A stretch of 64,000 nt of DNA from Parabacteroides sp. PM6-13 (GTDB lineage: Bacteria; Bacteroidota; Bacteroidia; Bacteroidales; Tannerellaceae), in NCBI RefSeq assembly GCF_029892605.1, contig NZ_JARXWF010000001.1, positions 310,001 to 374,000 of the forward strand, read 5' to 3'. The notes under the pieces are model-generated. The model saw nothing but the letters and a program-made list of their open reading frames with translations, was not told the DNA's origin and ran no database searches. The translations under genes were made by a program, and so were the position numbers. Within the stretch, counting starts at the first letter, position 1; each line of letters begins with the position of its first letter. Of this stretch, positions 1 to 6,963 are shown piece after piece.

Positions 1-1295
1 CCGGCACGTACATAAAACTGCGGGGTAATACGGGCTTCCGCTCCGATGCGCAACGTACCGCCTGCCTTGAAATTATCGCGAATATCCTGATTCTCATAGC
101 GGTAGTCGCCAGCTTCGCCATAAGAGTTGTACAATTTCATGTTCCGATAGTTGGTCATTTCGTAGTCTACACTCACCAAGCCATATTGACCCAGGATGAA
201 GGCCGCGCTGAACAACCATTTATCCGGCGTACGCAGTTCATAATCGGTATAAGCCCCTTTGGGGGAATTATTAGAAATAGCATCACCGTTCGGATATTCA
301 TTGTTGGTCAAAGACGATCCGGCTTCTCCATAATAGACATCGGTCATCTTATACCAGGTTGGCGAGTTATAAGCAACACCCAGACGCAGAAAATCCCAAG
401 GTCTCAGAATAGCTCCCACATTGATGCCATATCCGCTTCCGTCGGTATTCAATCCGTTATCCAGGTAGAAATCGTTACCGTCGACAGCGAAATACTCATC
501 GTAGGAAGACTTCAATTGGTAATTGATATCTGTTACGTTCAGCGTAGCACCAAACAGGAATGTTTCTGCAAAATTCAATCCGAAAGAGATATTGTATTGA
601 TCGATTGAACCGGATTCCCTCACATTATAACGTGCCTGATCCAGATTGAAAGGACGCCAACCGTTTCCGGTGTCTTCGCCAAACATGCTTCCGTAGGTCT
701 GTTTGCCGGCTCCATCTTTGCCTGTATCGATAATGAGTCCTCCCTGATAGCCTAACACCGACAGCCAGTCATTCAGGTCGTCATAGGCAAAGTCTTTACC
801 AATAATATCTGCCGACAGTCCGTATGCCCGTTCACCTATATAGTCGGAGAGCGAGGTGTGGAGTCCATTCCCGCTTCGCGCATAATAGTGACGATTGAAA
901 TTCTTAAGCCGGTTGTAAGAGAATCCGGCATTCCAGCTCACCAGCCCTTCGTCTCTTCCTGTCGGGAAGTAGGCCACATAAGCGATATTATCGAAATTAA
1001 ATTTCGTTCGGTTCTTACTATCGGTCTCGCCAAGCCAATTGGTTTTCGCATTGGTCATGGAGAGATTGAGGGTCGTAACCACCTCCGAGCTCTTGTAAAC
1101 AGCCAGTCCGGCGGGGTTGCCACTCATAGCGGAGATGTCTCCGCCCAGCGCTCCGAAAGCGCCACCCATGCTCATATACCGGGCTGTTCCCTGCATATCT
1201 GTTTGCCCGAACTTATAAGCATCCAACATACTTTGTGAAAAAGCAACGCTGCCACAAAGGGTCAGCGCTGCTATTATAAGATTTATTCTTTTCAT
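1..1295 (-). CDS. FadL/OmpP1-type outer-membrane transport protein, 3' end cut by window
   Basis: The reading frame opens at the ATG at 1295 and stays open to base 1, giving 431 codons, so the C-terminus is missing. The N-terminus is a signal peptide (MKRINLIIAALTLCGSVAFSQ). After it comes the mature start typical of Bacteroidota OmpP1/FadL/TodX proteins: YKFGQTDMQGTARYMSMGGA, then FGALGGDISAMSGNPAG. The rest alternates in the manner of beta strands with many aromatic residues, as expected for a 14-strand barrel. The family imports hydrophobic compounds across the outer membrane; in Bacteroidota it is often mislabelled hemin receptor. It lies 55 bp downstream of the Gly/Tyr-rich secreted protein on the same strand, so the two are probably co-transcribed. 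The substrate is unknown. Confidence 0.85.
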   Translation of the reverse strand, partial: MKRINLIIAALTLCGSVAFSQSMLDAYKFGQTDMQGTARYMSMGGAFGALGGDISAMSGNPAGLAVYKSSEVVTTLNLSMTNAKTNWLGETDSKNRTKFNFDNIAYVAYFPTGRDEGLVSWNAGFSYNRLKNFNRHYYARSGNGLHTSLSDYIGERAYGLSADIIGKDFAYDDLNDWLSVLGYQGGLIIDTGKDGAGKQTYGSMFGEDTGNGWRPFNLDQARYNVRESGSIDQYNISFGLNFAETFLFGATLNVTDINYQLKSSYDEYFAVDGNDFYLDNGLNTDGSGYGINVGAILRPWDFLRLGVAYNSPTWYKMTDVYYGEAGSSLTNNEYPNGDAISNNSPKGAYTDYELRTPDKWLFSAAFILGQYGLVSVDYEMTNYRNMKLYNSYGEAGDYRYENQDIRDNFKAGGTLRIGAEARITPQFYVRA

Positions 1296-1350
1296 CCTTT
1301 TGTTTTTTTATTCAACTTCCATCTTCACGTATCAACTCAGAACGGTGTAT

Positions 1351-2772
1351 TTAGCGACGTCCACCACCGGAACGTCCGCCACCGCCACCGCTGCTTGCAC
1401 CACTGGAGCGACTACCGCCACCACTGCTTCCTGAGCTGAATGATCCGCTGGAGGAACTACGAGAGGTAGAAGGTGCGCTATAGGTACTTCTCTGTTGTGA
1501 AGAGTTTGAATTGGAGCTTGAGCGGTTATAGGTGCTACTATTATTCGTCCTACTTCTGCTTGTAGAAGAAGAGGTGGCCGACTGGCGGGTGGTTGTCGAA
1601 GCGGAACGGCTTGACGATACCCGTGTGCGACTGCTATTGGATGGAGCAGCAGTTGCATTGCTCTGACGGCTACTGCTCTGACGCGTTGACTGAGTAGCGC
1701 TCTGACGGGTTGTCGTACCGGTACTGGTACCTACCCGCGTACTTTCGCTTCCACCGGCTCTGTTACCGGCACCTCTTACACCTTCGCGGGTGGTTGTCCG
1801 TCCGGTGGTTGTGCCTACACTCTCCCGTGTAGCTGTCGTAGCTCTGTTGTTATCACTGCGTAGTGAGGTCGCGTTTTGGCGTCCCGTACGTGATGCTGAG
1901 GCACTCGCCGTTCCTACCCGATCAGTAGAACGAGAGGCTGTTCCTCTGGAATAAGAGGCACGTCCGTTGCTGTAATGGTTACGGTTGGATACGTAATGGT
2001 TCGTATAATAGTGGTTGTGTCCCCAACCGCCATAATAACCGCCAGGATATCCACCGTAGTAGCTGCCGTAAAAGCCACCGTAGTAGCCTCCATAATGCCA
2101 AGGGCTAAACCAGGGATCGTACAATCCGCCATAATAGCCTCCCCAGCCCCAGCTCCATCCCCAATGCATATGAGGACGATAGTGCCAGGAGGAATAATAC
2201 CAGGGATTGCCTAATCCGTAGTACCAGGAATCCCAATAGTTGTATCCCCAACCTCCCCAGCCATTATCAATATTAATATTGAAGCTCACATTCGCTCCTC
2301 CACCGGAATAGTCGGTATCATATCCATAGCCATAATAGCCGTCGCTCAGGTAAAGGTCTACCTGATCGGCTCCGACGATGGAGATCTTACTGGGTGAATG
2401 ATAACGGATGATCCGTTCGGTATATTCCGTATCGGAACGGCGTTCCTGCTGAGCTACTACCGGATCGTCTTCATAAGGAAGTTCGTCCTCATAGTAATAG
2501 GCTTCTTCCATATCCGCATTGGAATAGCGGCGGTTGTATTCGTCTACATCACGCTCACCGCTCTTGCTGGCGGGAGCGGCCGTGGTAGTCGTGGCTGCTA
2601 CATATACTACTTCTTCTTTCGGCTGCACAATCTTCTTCGCTTCAACTTCAGTGTTCTTGGCCTTTTTGTTTTTGGAAGAGAAATATACATCGTCGAAGAA
2701 TTCTCCCTGAGCCGACGCACTGAAGGCTATCAGGAGCATTACTAATAATGATGTCAATTTCATGGGTTTCAT
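1351..2772 (-). CDS. secreted Gly/Tyr/Trp-rich, Ser/Thr/Arg-tailed protein of unknown function
   Basis: A 473-residue protein with a clear signal peptide (MKPMKLTSLLVMLLIAFSASA, cleavage before QGEFF). Residues 20-60 are charged and Lys/Glu-rich, with a DDVYFSSKNK motif. Residues 150-270 are built of Gly, Tyr and Trp in short near-repeats (GGYYGG, WGWGG). Residues 275-473 are low complexity (Ser, Thr, Arg, Ala) and end in GGGGGRSGGGRR. No catalytic motif is visible. The composition suggests a surface-exposed or matrix-like, partly disordered protein; that is inference. It precedes the FadL-like porin by 55 bp on the same strand, which suggests a shared transcript. The start is chosen because the signal peptide begins there; Met4 is an equally good alternative. 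Confidence 0.75.
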   Translation of the reverse strand: MKPMKLTSLLVMLLIAFSASAQGEFFDDVYFSSKNKKAKNTEVEAKKIVQPKEEVVYVAATTTTAAPASKSGERDVDEYNRRYSNADMEEAYYYEDELPYEDDPVVAQQERRSDTEYTERIIRYHSPSKISIVGADQVDLYLSDGYYGYGYDTDYSGGGANVSFNINIDNGWGGWGYNYWDSWYYGLGNPWYYSSWHYRPHMHWGWSWGWGGYYGGLYDPWFSPWHYGGYYGGFYGSYYGGYPGGYYGGWGHNHYYTNHYVSNRNHYSNGRASYSRGTASRSTDRVGTASASASRTGRQNATSLRSDNNRATTATRESVGTTTGRTTTREGVRGAGNRAGGSESTRVGTSTGTTTRQSATQSTRQSSSRQSNATAAPSNSSRTRVSSSRSASTTTRQSATSSSTSRSRTNNSSTYNRSSSNSNSSQQRSTYSAPSTSRSSSSGSFSSGSSGGGSRSSGASSGGGGGRSGGGRR

Positions 2773-3025
2773 ATTCTTATTCTCCTCTATTAATAAATGA
2801 ATCTTTTAACGTTACTTGTTTGACTGATAATTCCTCTTTTGGTTTAATACCTTCCCAAAGAGTCGGCTTCTATCGATACAACGAATGCAGAACCAAGCTG
2901 GCTTGAGCTATGCTGAGACGCATCCTATATTATACAAATATAGTGAATTACTATGGGATTGGCTCTAATTTATAGATACTTTAACCAAATCCGACAGAAA
3001 AATCCACCTCTTATTATAGGTGATG

Positions 3026-3048
3026 CAAAAAACAGCCAAAAGGCTGCA
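3026..3048 (-). terminator. candidate intrinsic terminator downstream of the GntR gene
   Basis: On the minus strand CAGCC-TTTT-GGCTG forms a perfect 5-bp stem and is followed directly by six T residues. It could end transcription from the GntR gene (stop at 3205). The stem is short, and the 55-bp repeat just before it may do the same job. Confidence 0.4.
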
Positions 3049-3110
3049 TGCCGTAAAAAGACAGCGTCTCACACTTTTTGGGAACATTTCTCACGTCCCC
3101 AAAAGCATAT

Positions 3111-3165
3111 AAAAAAATTCTCACCCGCGTGAGAAAAAATTCTCATGCGGGTGAGAATAAAAAAA
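3111..3165. repeat. 55-bp dispersed double-hairpin repeat, copy 1
   Basis: These 55 bases are identical to 36900-36954. The core has two 18-mers, TTCTCACCCGCGTGAGAA and TTCTCATGCGGGTGAGAA. Each can fold on itself (7-bp and 6-bp stems), or they can pair together: ATTCTCACCCGC at 3117-3128 is the exact reverse complement of GCGGGTGAGAAT at 3147-3158. Runs of A flank both sides. Read on the minus strand the hairpin is followed by seven T residues, so it may be a terminator for the GntR gene that ends 39 bp upstream of it. Confidence 0.8.
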
Positions 3166-3204
3166 AACCTGCTGAAATAGCAAAATGTCATGTTGAGATT
3201 TTTT

Positions 3205-3912
3205 TCAGAAAGTGCCGCTAAGTCCGTACTTGCTGGTGACGCAAAAAATCTGGCTGTAGAGGTAAAATCCCGGGCGATTGGTTTCTATTCTCCGGTTCAC
3301 TTGCAACACCGGATGCCCCTGGCGTATCTGCAGAAGGGAATGAGTTCGTTTGTCGGCGCTGATAGCAAATAATTGCTGAATGCCGCCCGTTACTGTAATT
3401 TTATATTGCGTACGAAGAAGATCGAAAAGGGAGGCGTTTTCCAAATTATATTCCGTAAAGCGCGGCAGACCTATATCCGGCAACATCGTAATATCGAGAA
3501 TAACCGGCTCACCATTCAATATACGCACCCTTTCAAAATAGATACACCCCGCCTGCTGTTCCTCTTCACTGATGGGATAGGCAAAGGCCTCGTTCCACTC
3601 CCGGTGTTCCGGCTTTACGATGATCGATGTCTGCAGGCGCGTACCATCCATAGCCGACGTCGTACTCGAGAGCGAGAGGATACCAATCTCCTTAGGGGCG
3701 CCTTTCACAATGCTCCCTTTTCCCTGGTGGCGAACAATAAAGCCATCCTTCGTCAACAAATCGAGCGCCTTGCGAATAGTCGGGCGAGTCACATCATAGA
3801 CACGACACATCTCATTTTCAGAAGGCAACAGATCGCCGGAAACAAAAACAGCGTCGGCTATCTGACGCCGAAGCGCTTCGTAAATCTCTCTATAGCGGGG
3901 TAATTCGTGCAT
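3205..3912 (-). CDS. GntR-family transcriptional regulator with UTRA effector domain (HutC subfamily)
   Basis: A 235-residue protein. Residues 1-70 are the GntR winged helix: YREIYEALRRQIADAVFVSG, LPSENEMCRVYDVTRPTIRK and the wing FIVRHQGKGSIV. Residues 80-235 fit a UTRA ligand-binding domain, with FERVRILNGEPVILD and a C-terminal QVNRRIETNRPGFYLYSQIF stretch. UTRA domains usually bind sugar phosphates or small acids, and binding releases the repressor. The gene is divergent from the E2-to-LplA operon, and palindromic sites lie between the two promoters, so it very probably represses that operon and itself. The effector is unknown; a phosphorylated sugar or sugar acid handled by the operon is the natural guess. 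Confidence 0.9.
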   Translation of the reverse strand: MHELPRYREIYEALRRQIADAVFVSGDLLPSENEMCRVYDVTRPTIRKALDLLTKDGFIVRHQGKGSIVKGAPKEIGILSLSSTTSAMDGTRLQTSIIVKPEHREWNEAFAYPISEEEQQAGCIYFERVRILNGEPVILDITMLPDIGLPRFTEYNLENASLFDLLRTQYKITVTGGIQQLFAISADKRTHSLLQIRQGHPVLQVNRRIETNRPGFYLYSQIFCVTSKYGLSGTF

Positions 3913-3928
3913 GGAACTTGTTTTTTGA

Positions 3929-3960
3929 CAAAGATAATTTTTAACCGGAAGAACACCAAA
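3929..3960 (-). promoter_or_regulatory. promoter of the GntR regulator gene
   Basis: On the minus strand TTTG (3957-3960) is followed after 20 bases by TATCTTTG (3929-3936). This matches the Bacteroidota consensus TTTG-N19-21-TAnnTTTG. The start codon at 3912 leaves a leader of roughly 10 nt, in which an AACTTGT half-site (3915-3921) is found. Confidence 0.65.
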
Positions 3961-3970
3961 ACAAAACGAT

Positions 3971-3987
3971 ACAAGTTAACAACTTGT
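3971..3987. promoter_or_regulatory. candidate GntR operator palindrome
   Basis: ACAAGTTAACAACTTGT is a perfect 7-bp inverted repeat with a 3-base centre, midway between the two divergent promoters. Related half-sites occur at 3915-3921 (AACTTGT) and inside TTACTTGTAA at 4036-4045. The latter covers the -33 box of the operon promoter. The arrangement suits a repressor that closes both promoters. Assignment to the adjacent GntR protein is inference from position. Confidence 0.6.
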
Positions 3988-4038
3988 AAAGCAAATAAGC
4001 AAGTGTAATATCCTTATAATTAAATATATCAGCTATTA

Positions 4039-4069
4039 CTTGTAAATATAAATAATTGTTGTATTTTTG
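4039..4069 (+). promoter_or_regulatory. promoter of the 2-oxoacid dehydrogenase/aldolase operon
   Basis: CTTG (4039-4042) is followed after exactly 19 bases by TATTTTTG (4062-4069), close to the Bacteroidota consensus TTTG-N19-TAnnTTTG. Transcription would begin near 4076, about 70 nt before the E2 start codon. The -33 box lies inside TTACTTGTAA (4036-4045), a likely repressor half-site. Confidence 0.65.
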
Positions 4070-4143
4070 TGGACATTAAATGCATGAAAGGCTTTAAAGG
4101 CTTGCACAACAACAAAAAAAACAAACACATAAAAAAAAGAAAT

Positions 4144-5469
4144 ATGGCAACAGCAGTAATCATGCCCAAGCAGGGCCAATCGGTCGAAAGTTGTATACTG
4201 ACCGAACTAAAAAAGAAGAAAGGAGACAAAGTAGCCATCGGCGATGTATTGTTCGCCTACGAAACCGACAAAGCCTCTTTTGAAGAAGAGGCCAAGGTAG
4301 CGGGCGAAATCCTGGAAGTATTTTTTAATGAAGGGGATGAAATTCCCGTCTTAGTGAATGTATTGGTCATTGGCGAGCCGGGCGAATCGATCGAAGGATT
4401 GAGTCCCGAAGCGGGAGCACCGGCCACGGTGGAAGCTGTAGAAGAGAAGCCACAGACAACAATTGCAGCCCCTCAGCAAGAGGCAGCAGCTCCCCAACCG
4501 CAGATCGCCTATTCATCTACCGCCTCTGCTGTTTCTCCCCGGGCACGCGCCCTGGCCGACAAACACGCGATCGATGCGGCCGCACTGAAAGGATCAGGCC
4601 CCGGCGGACGGGTGATTGCCGACGATGTAGAGGCTGCCATCAGCGCCTCACCACGCACCACCCCACTGGCCAAAGCCATGATCAAAGAGGGTGGATTGCA
4701 CGCTCCGGCAACAGGCGACGGTTTGGCGGGTATGGTACGCAGCAGTGGTCTTTCCGCTACAGCCGCTCAACCGGCTATGGGCGATGGCGACAGCGTTGTG
4801 AAACCTTTAACCAATATGCGTAAACTGATTGCACGCTCTATGCATGCTTCGTTGCAAAACTCCGCCCAGCTGACCCATCACCTGGGAGCAGACGCGCGAC
4901 GCATCATGGAACTTCGGAAGGTAGCCAAGGCCAACGGACTGAATGTAACGATCAACGACCTGGTTTGCTTTGCCGTTGTCTGGGCGTTGAAACAATTCCC
5001 GCAGGTGAACGCCCATTTCGAAGGCGACAGTATGCGTCTTTTCAACCATGTACACCTGGGACTGGCGGTCGATACGGATCGCGGCCTGATGGTTCCCGTT
5101 GTTCGCGATGCCGATTACCTGTCTGTTCAGGGACTGGCAACCCGCCTGAAAGAGGTAGCCGAAGCCTGCAAAACAGGCTCTATCAGCCCCGACCTATTGT
5201 CACCGGCTGCCGCCTCGTTCACGGTGTCTAACCTGGGCAATTATGGCGTCGAGATGTTTACGCCGGTGATCAACCTGCCGCAGGTGGCTATCCTGGGGGT
5301 TAACACCATTGTTCCCCGCCCGAAAGATCTGGGTGGTGGCGTCTATGCCTTCGTACCTTATATGGGCTTAAGCCTTACTTACGACCACCGGGCCTTAGAC
5401 GGTGGCGAAGCGACCCGCTTCCTGAAGCAGATCGCTATTGAGATTGAGAACCTGAATGTCGAACTATAA
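4144..5469 (+). CDS. dihydrolipoamide acyltransferase (E2) of a 2-oxoacid dehydrogenase complex
   Basis: A 441-residue E2. Residues 1-80 are a single lipoyl domain with the modified lysine in ETDKASFE (Lys43). A Pro/Ala/Gln linker follows, then a peripheral subunit-binding domain at about 133-170 (VSPRARALADKH, GSGPGGRVIADDV). The acyltransferase domain carries the catalytic motif DHRALDGG (His415). E2 moves the acyl group from the E1-bound intermediate to CoA. The frame is open further upstream to 4069, but the lipoyl domain starts directly at MATAVIMPKQG, so 4144 is chosen. It is the first gene of the GntR-controlled operon, 16 bp before E3. The acyl group (acetyl, branched or other) cannot be read from the sequence. 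Confidence 0.92.
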   Translation: MATAVIMPKQGQSVESCILTELKKKKGDKVAIGDVLFAYETDKASFEEEAKVAGEILEVFFNEGDEIPVLVNVLVIGEPGESIEGLSPEAGAPATVEAVEEKPQTTIAAPQQEAAAPQPQIAYSSTASAVSPRARALADKHAIDAAALKGSGPGGRVIADDVEAAISASPRTTPLAKAMIKEGGLHAPATGDGLAGMVRSSGLSATAAQPAMGDGDSVVKPLTNMRKLIARSMHASLQNSAQLTHHLGADARRIMELRKVAKANGLNVTINDLVCFAVVWALKQFPQVNAHFEGDSMRLFNHVHLGLAVDTDRGLMVPVVRDADYLSVQGLATRLKEVAEACKTGSISPDLLSPAAASFTVSNLGNYGVEMFTPVINLPQVAILGVNTIVPRPKDLGGGVYAFVPYMGLSLTYDHRALDGGEATRFLKQIAIEIENLNVEL

Positions 5470-5485
5470 AAACACAAATGGCTTT

Positions 5486-6856
5486 ATGAAACAATTTGAT
5501 TTAGCAATTATTGGCGGAGGTCCCGGGGGCTATGTAGCAGCCGAACGCGCTGGTGCCAAAGGACTGAAAGTGGTTCTTTTTGAGAAACGCGAACTGGGTG
5601 GCGTATGTCTGAACGAAGGATGTGTGCCTACGAAAACATTGCTTTACAGCGCGAAGATCTATGATTCAGCATTGAATGGCGACAAGTATGGCGTGAAAGC
5701 CGGTGAGGTGACGTTTGATTATGGCAAGATCGTTGCCCGCAAGAACAAGGTAGTGCGCAAGCTGGTAGCCGGTGTGGGTGCGAAGATGAAAGCCCACCAC
5801 GTGGAAGTAGTCAAAGGCGAGGCCTTTATCGACGGACGCTCCGATAAAGGGGTGGAAATCACCTGCGGCGAAGAGAAATATGCAGCAACCAACCTGTTGT
5901 TATGTACCGGTTCTGAAGCCTTTGTTCCTCCGATCGAAGGAATCAAAGAGGCGGGAGAAGTGATTCTGACCAACCGCGAGATCCTGGCGATGAAAGAGCA
6001 ACCTTCGTCGTTGGTTATCATTGGCGGTGGTGTGATCGGTATGGAATTTGCCAGCTTCTTCAATTCCTTGGGAACGGAAGTGACCGTGATCGAGATGTTG
6101 CCGGAGATATTAGGCGGTATCGATGCGGAAATCAGCGCTATGTTGCGTGAGGTATATACCAAGAAAGGGGTACGCTTTAATTGTTCCTGCAAAGTGGTGA
6201 AAGTAGATGGAAACACCGTGCATTACCTCGATCCCGAAGGAAACGAACAGACCGTTTCGGGCGATAAGATATTAGTCAGTGTCGGACGCCGCGCGGTAAC
6301 CGCCGGTTTCGGACTGGAAAACCTGGGTGTTGAACTGGATCGCGGAGCGGTGAAGGTGGATAACCAGATGCGCACCAACGTGCCGGGTGTCTATGCCGCC
6401 GGTGATGTGACCGGATTCTCCATGTTGGCACATACCGCCAGCCGGGAAGGCGAAGTGGTGGTCAACAACCTGACAGGGCGCAAAGACGTGATGCGCTACG
6501 ATGCTGTGCCGGGTGTGGTCTACACCAATCCGGAGGTAGCCAGCGTAGGCTTGACCATCGAGGCTGCCAAAGCAAAAGGCATCGAAGCCAAAGAACTGCA
6601 ACTGCCGATGGCCTACGCCGGACGTTTCGTAGCAGAGAACGAAGGCGGAAATGGTCTTTGCAAAGTGGTAGTAGGCGAGAAATACGGACAGGTATTGGGT
6701 GTTCATATGATAGGCAACCCCTGTAGCGAAATGATCTACGGTGCCTGCATCGCCATCGAACAGGAGATGACCGTCAAGGAACTCGAAGAGGTAATCTTCC
6801 CCCACCCGACTGTCTCAGAAATCTTCAAAGAAACAATCTTTTTGAATGAAGAATGA
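5486..6856 (+). CDS. lpdA: dihydrolipoyl dehydrogenase (E3)
   Basis: A 456-residue flavoprotein that reoxidises the dihydrolipoyl arm of E2 and passes electrons to NAD+. FAD is bound by GGGPGG (residues 10-15), the redox disulfide is Cys41/Cys46 in CLNEGC, NAD+ is bound by IIGGGVIGMEF, and the proton-relay pair is His440/Glu445 in HPTVSE. All family residues are present. The start at 5486 is chosen because the FAD motif begins nine residues later; an upstream in-frame ATG at 5456 overlaps the E2 stop and adds non-homologous residues. It is co-transcribed with E2 (16 bp upstream) and E1 (107 bp downstream). Confidence 0.95.
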   Translation: MKQFDLAIIGGGPGGYVAAERAGAKGLKVVLFEKRELGGVCLNEGCVPTKTLLYSAKIYDSALNGDKYGVKAGEVTFDYGKIVARKNKVVRKLVAGVGAKMKAHHVEVVKGEAFIDGRSDKGVEITCGEEKYAATNLLLCTGSEAFVPPIEGIKEAGEVILTNREILAMKEQPSSLVIIGGGVIGMEFASFFNSLGTEVTVIEMLPEILGGIDAEISAMLREVYTKKGVRFNCSCKVVKVDGNTVHYLDPEGNEQTVSGDKILVSVGRRAVTAGFGLENLGVELDRGAVKVDNQMRTNVPGVYAAGDVTGFSMLAHTASREGEVVVNNLTGRKDVMRYDAVPGVVYTNPEVASVGLTIEAAKAKGIEAKELQLPMAYAGRFVAENEGGNGLCKVVVGEKYGQVLGVHMIGNPCSEMIYGACIAIEQEMTVKELEEVIFPHPTVSEIFKETIFLNEE

Positions 6857-6865
6857 GGAATAAAG

Positions 6866-6900
6866 AATGAAGAATGGATTTCTGACTTCCATTCTTCATT
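6866..6900. repeat. AT-rich stem-loop of the ATTCTTCATT intergenic family
   Basis: AATGAAGAATGGA (6866-6878) pairs perfectly with TCCATTCTTCATT (6888-6900) around a 9-base loop. More CATTC/ATTCTTCAT words continue to 6955. Similar text occurs at 27680-27705, 39746-39794 and 50725-50755, always between co-directional genes. It fills the only sizeable gap in this operon, between E3 and E1. Confidence 0.6.
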
Positions 6901-6963
6901 CATCATTCATCTTTCTTCATTGAAAATTCATCATTCATAATTCTTAATTCTTAATTAAAAAAG

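Larger units (their letters stand above)
2773..3204. other. 432-bp intergenic region with terminator and dispersed hairpin repeat
   Basis: No gene is visible here. Next to the GntR gene end lies a 55-bp double-hairpin repeat (3111-3165) that recurs at 36900, then a small terminator-like hairpin (3026-3048). Nearer the Gly/Tyr-rich gene, minus-strand TATATTTG (2935-2942) matches the Bacteroidota -7 consensus TAnnTTTG and could be its promoter, but no good -33 box stands at the right distance. The rest is AT-rich without recognisable structure. Confidence 0.5.

Noticed and set aside
2398-2745. 115-codon plus-strand frame with hydrophobic segments
   Set aside because: It is antisense to the signal-peptide and acidic region of the Gly/Tyr-rich protein gene; its composition follows from the other strand's codons.
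4069-4143. Upstream extension of the E2 protein
   Set aside because: The extra 25 codons are Lys/Asn-rich, begin at the -7 box of the promoter, and precede the normal start of the lipoyl domain.
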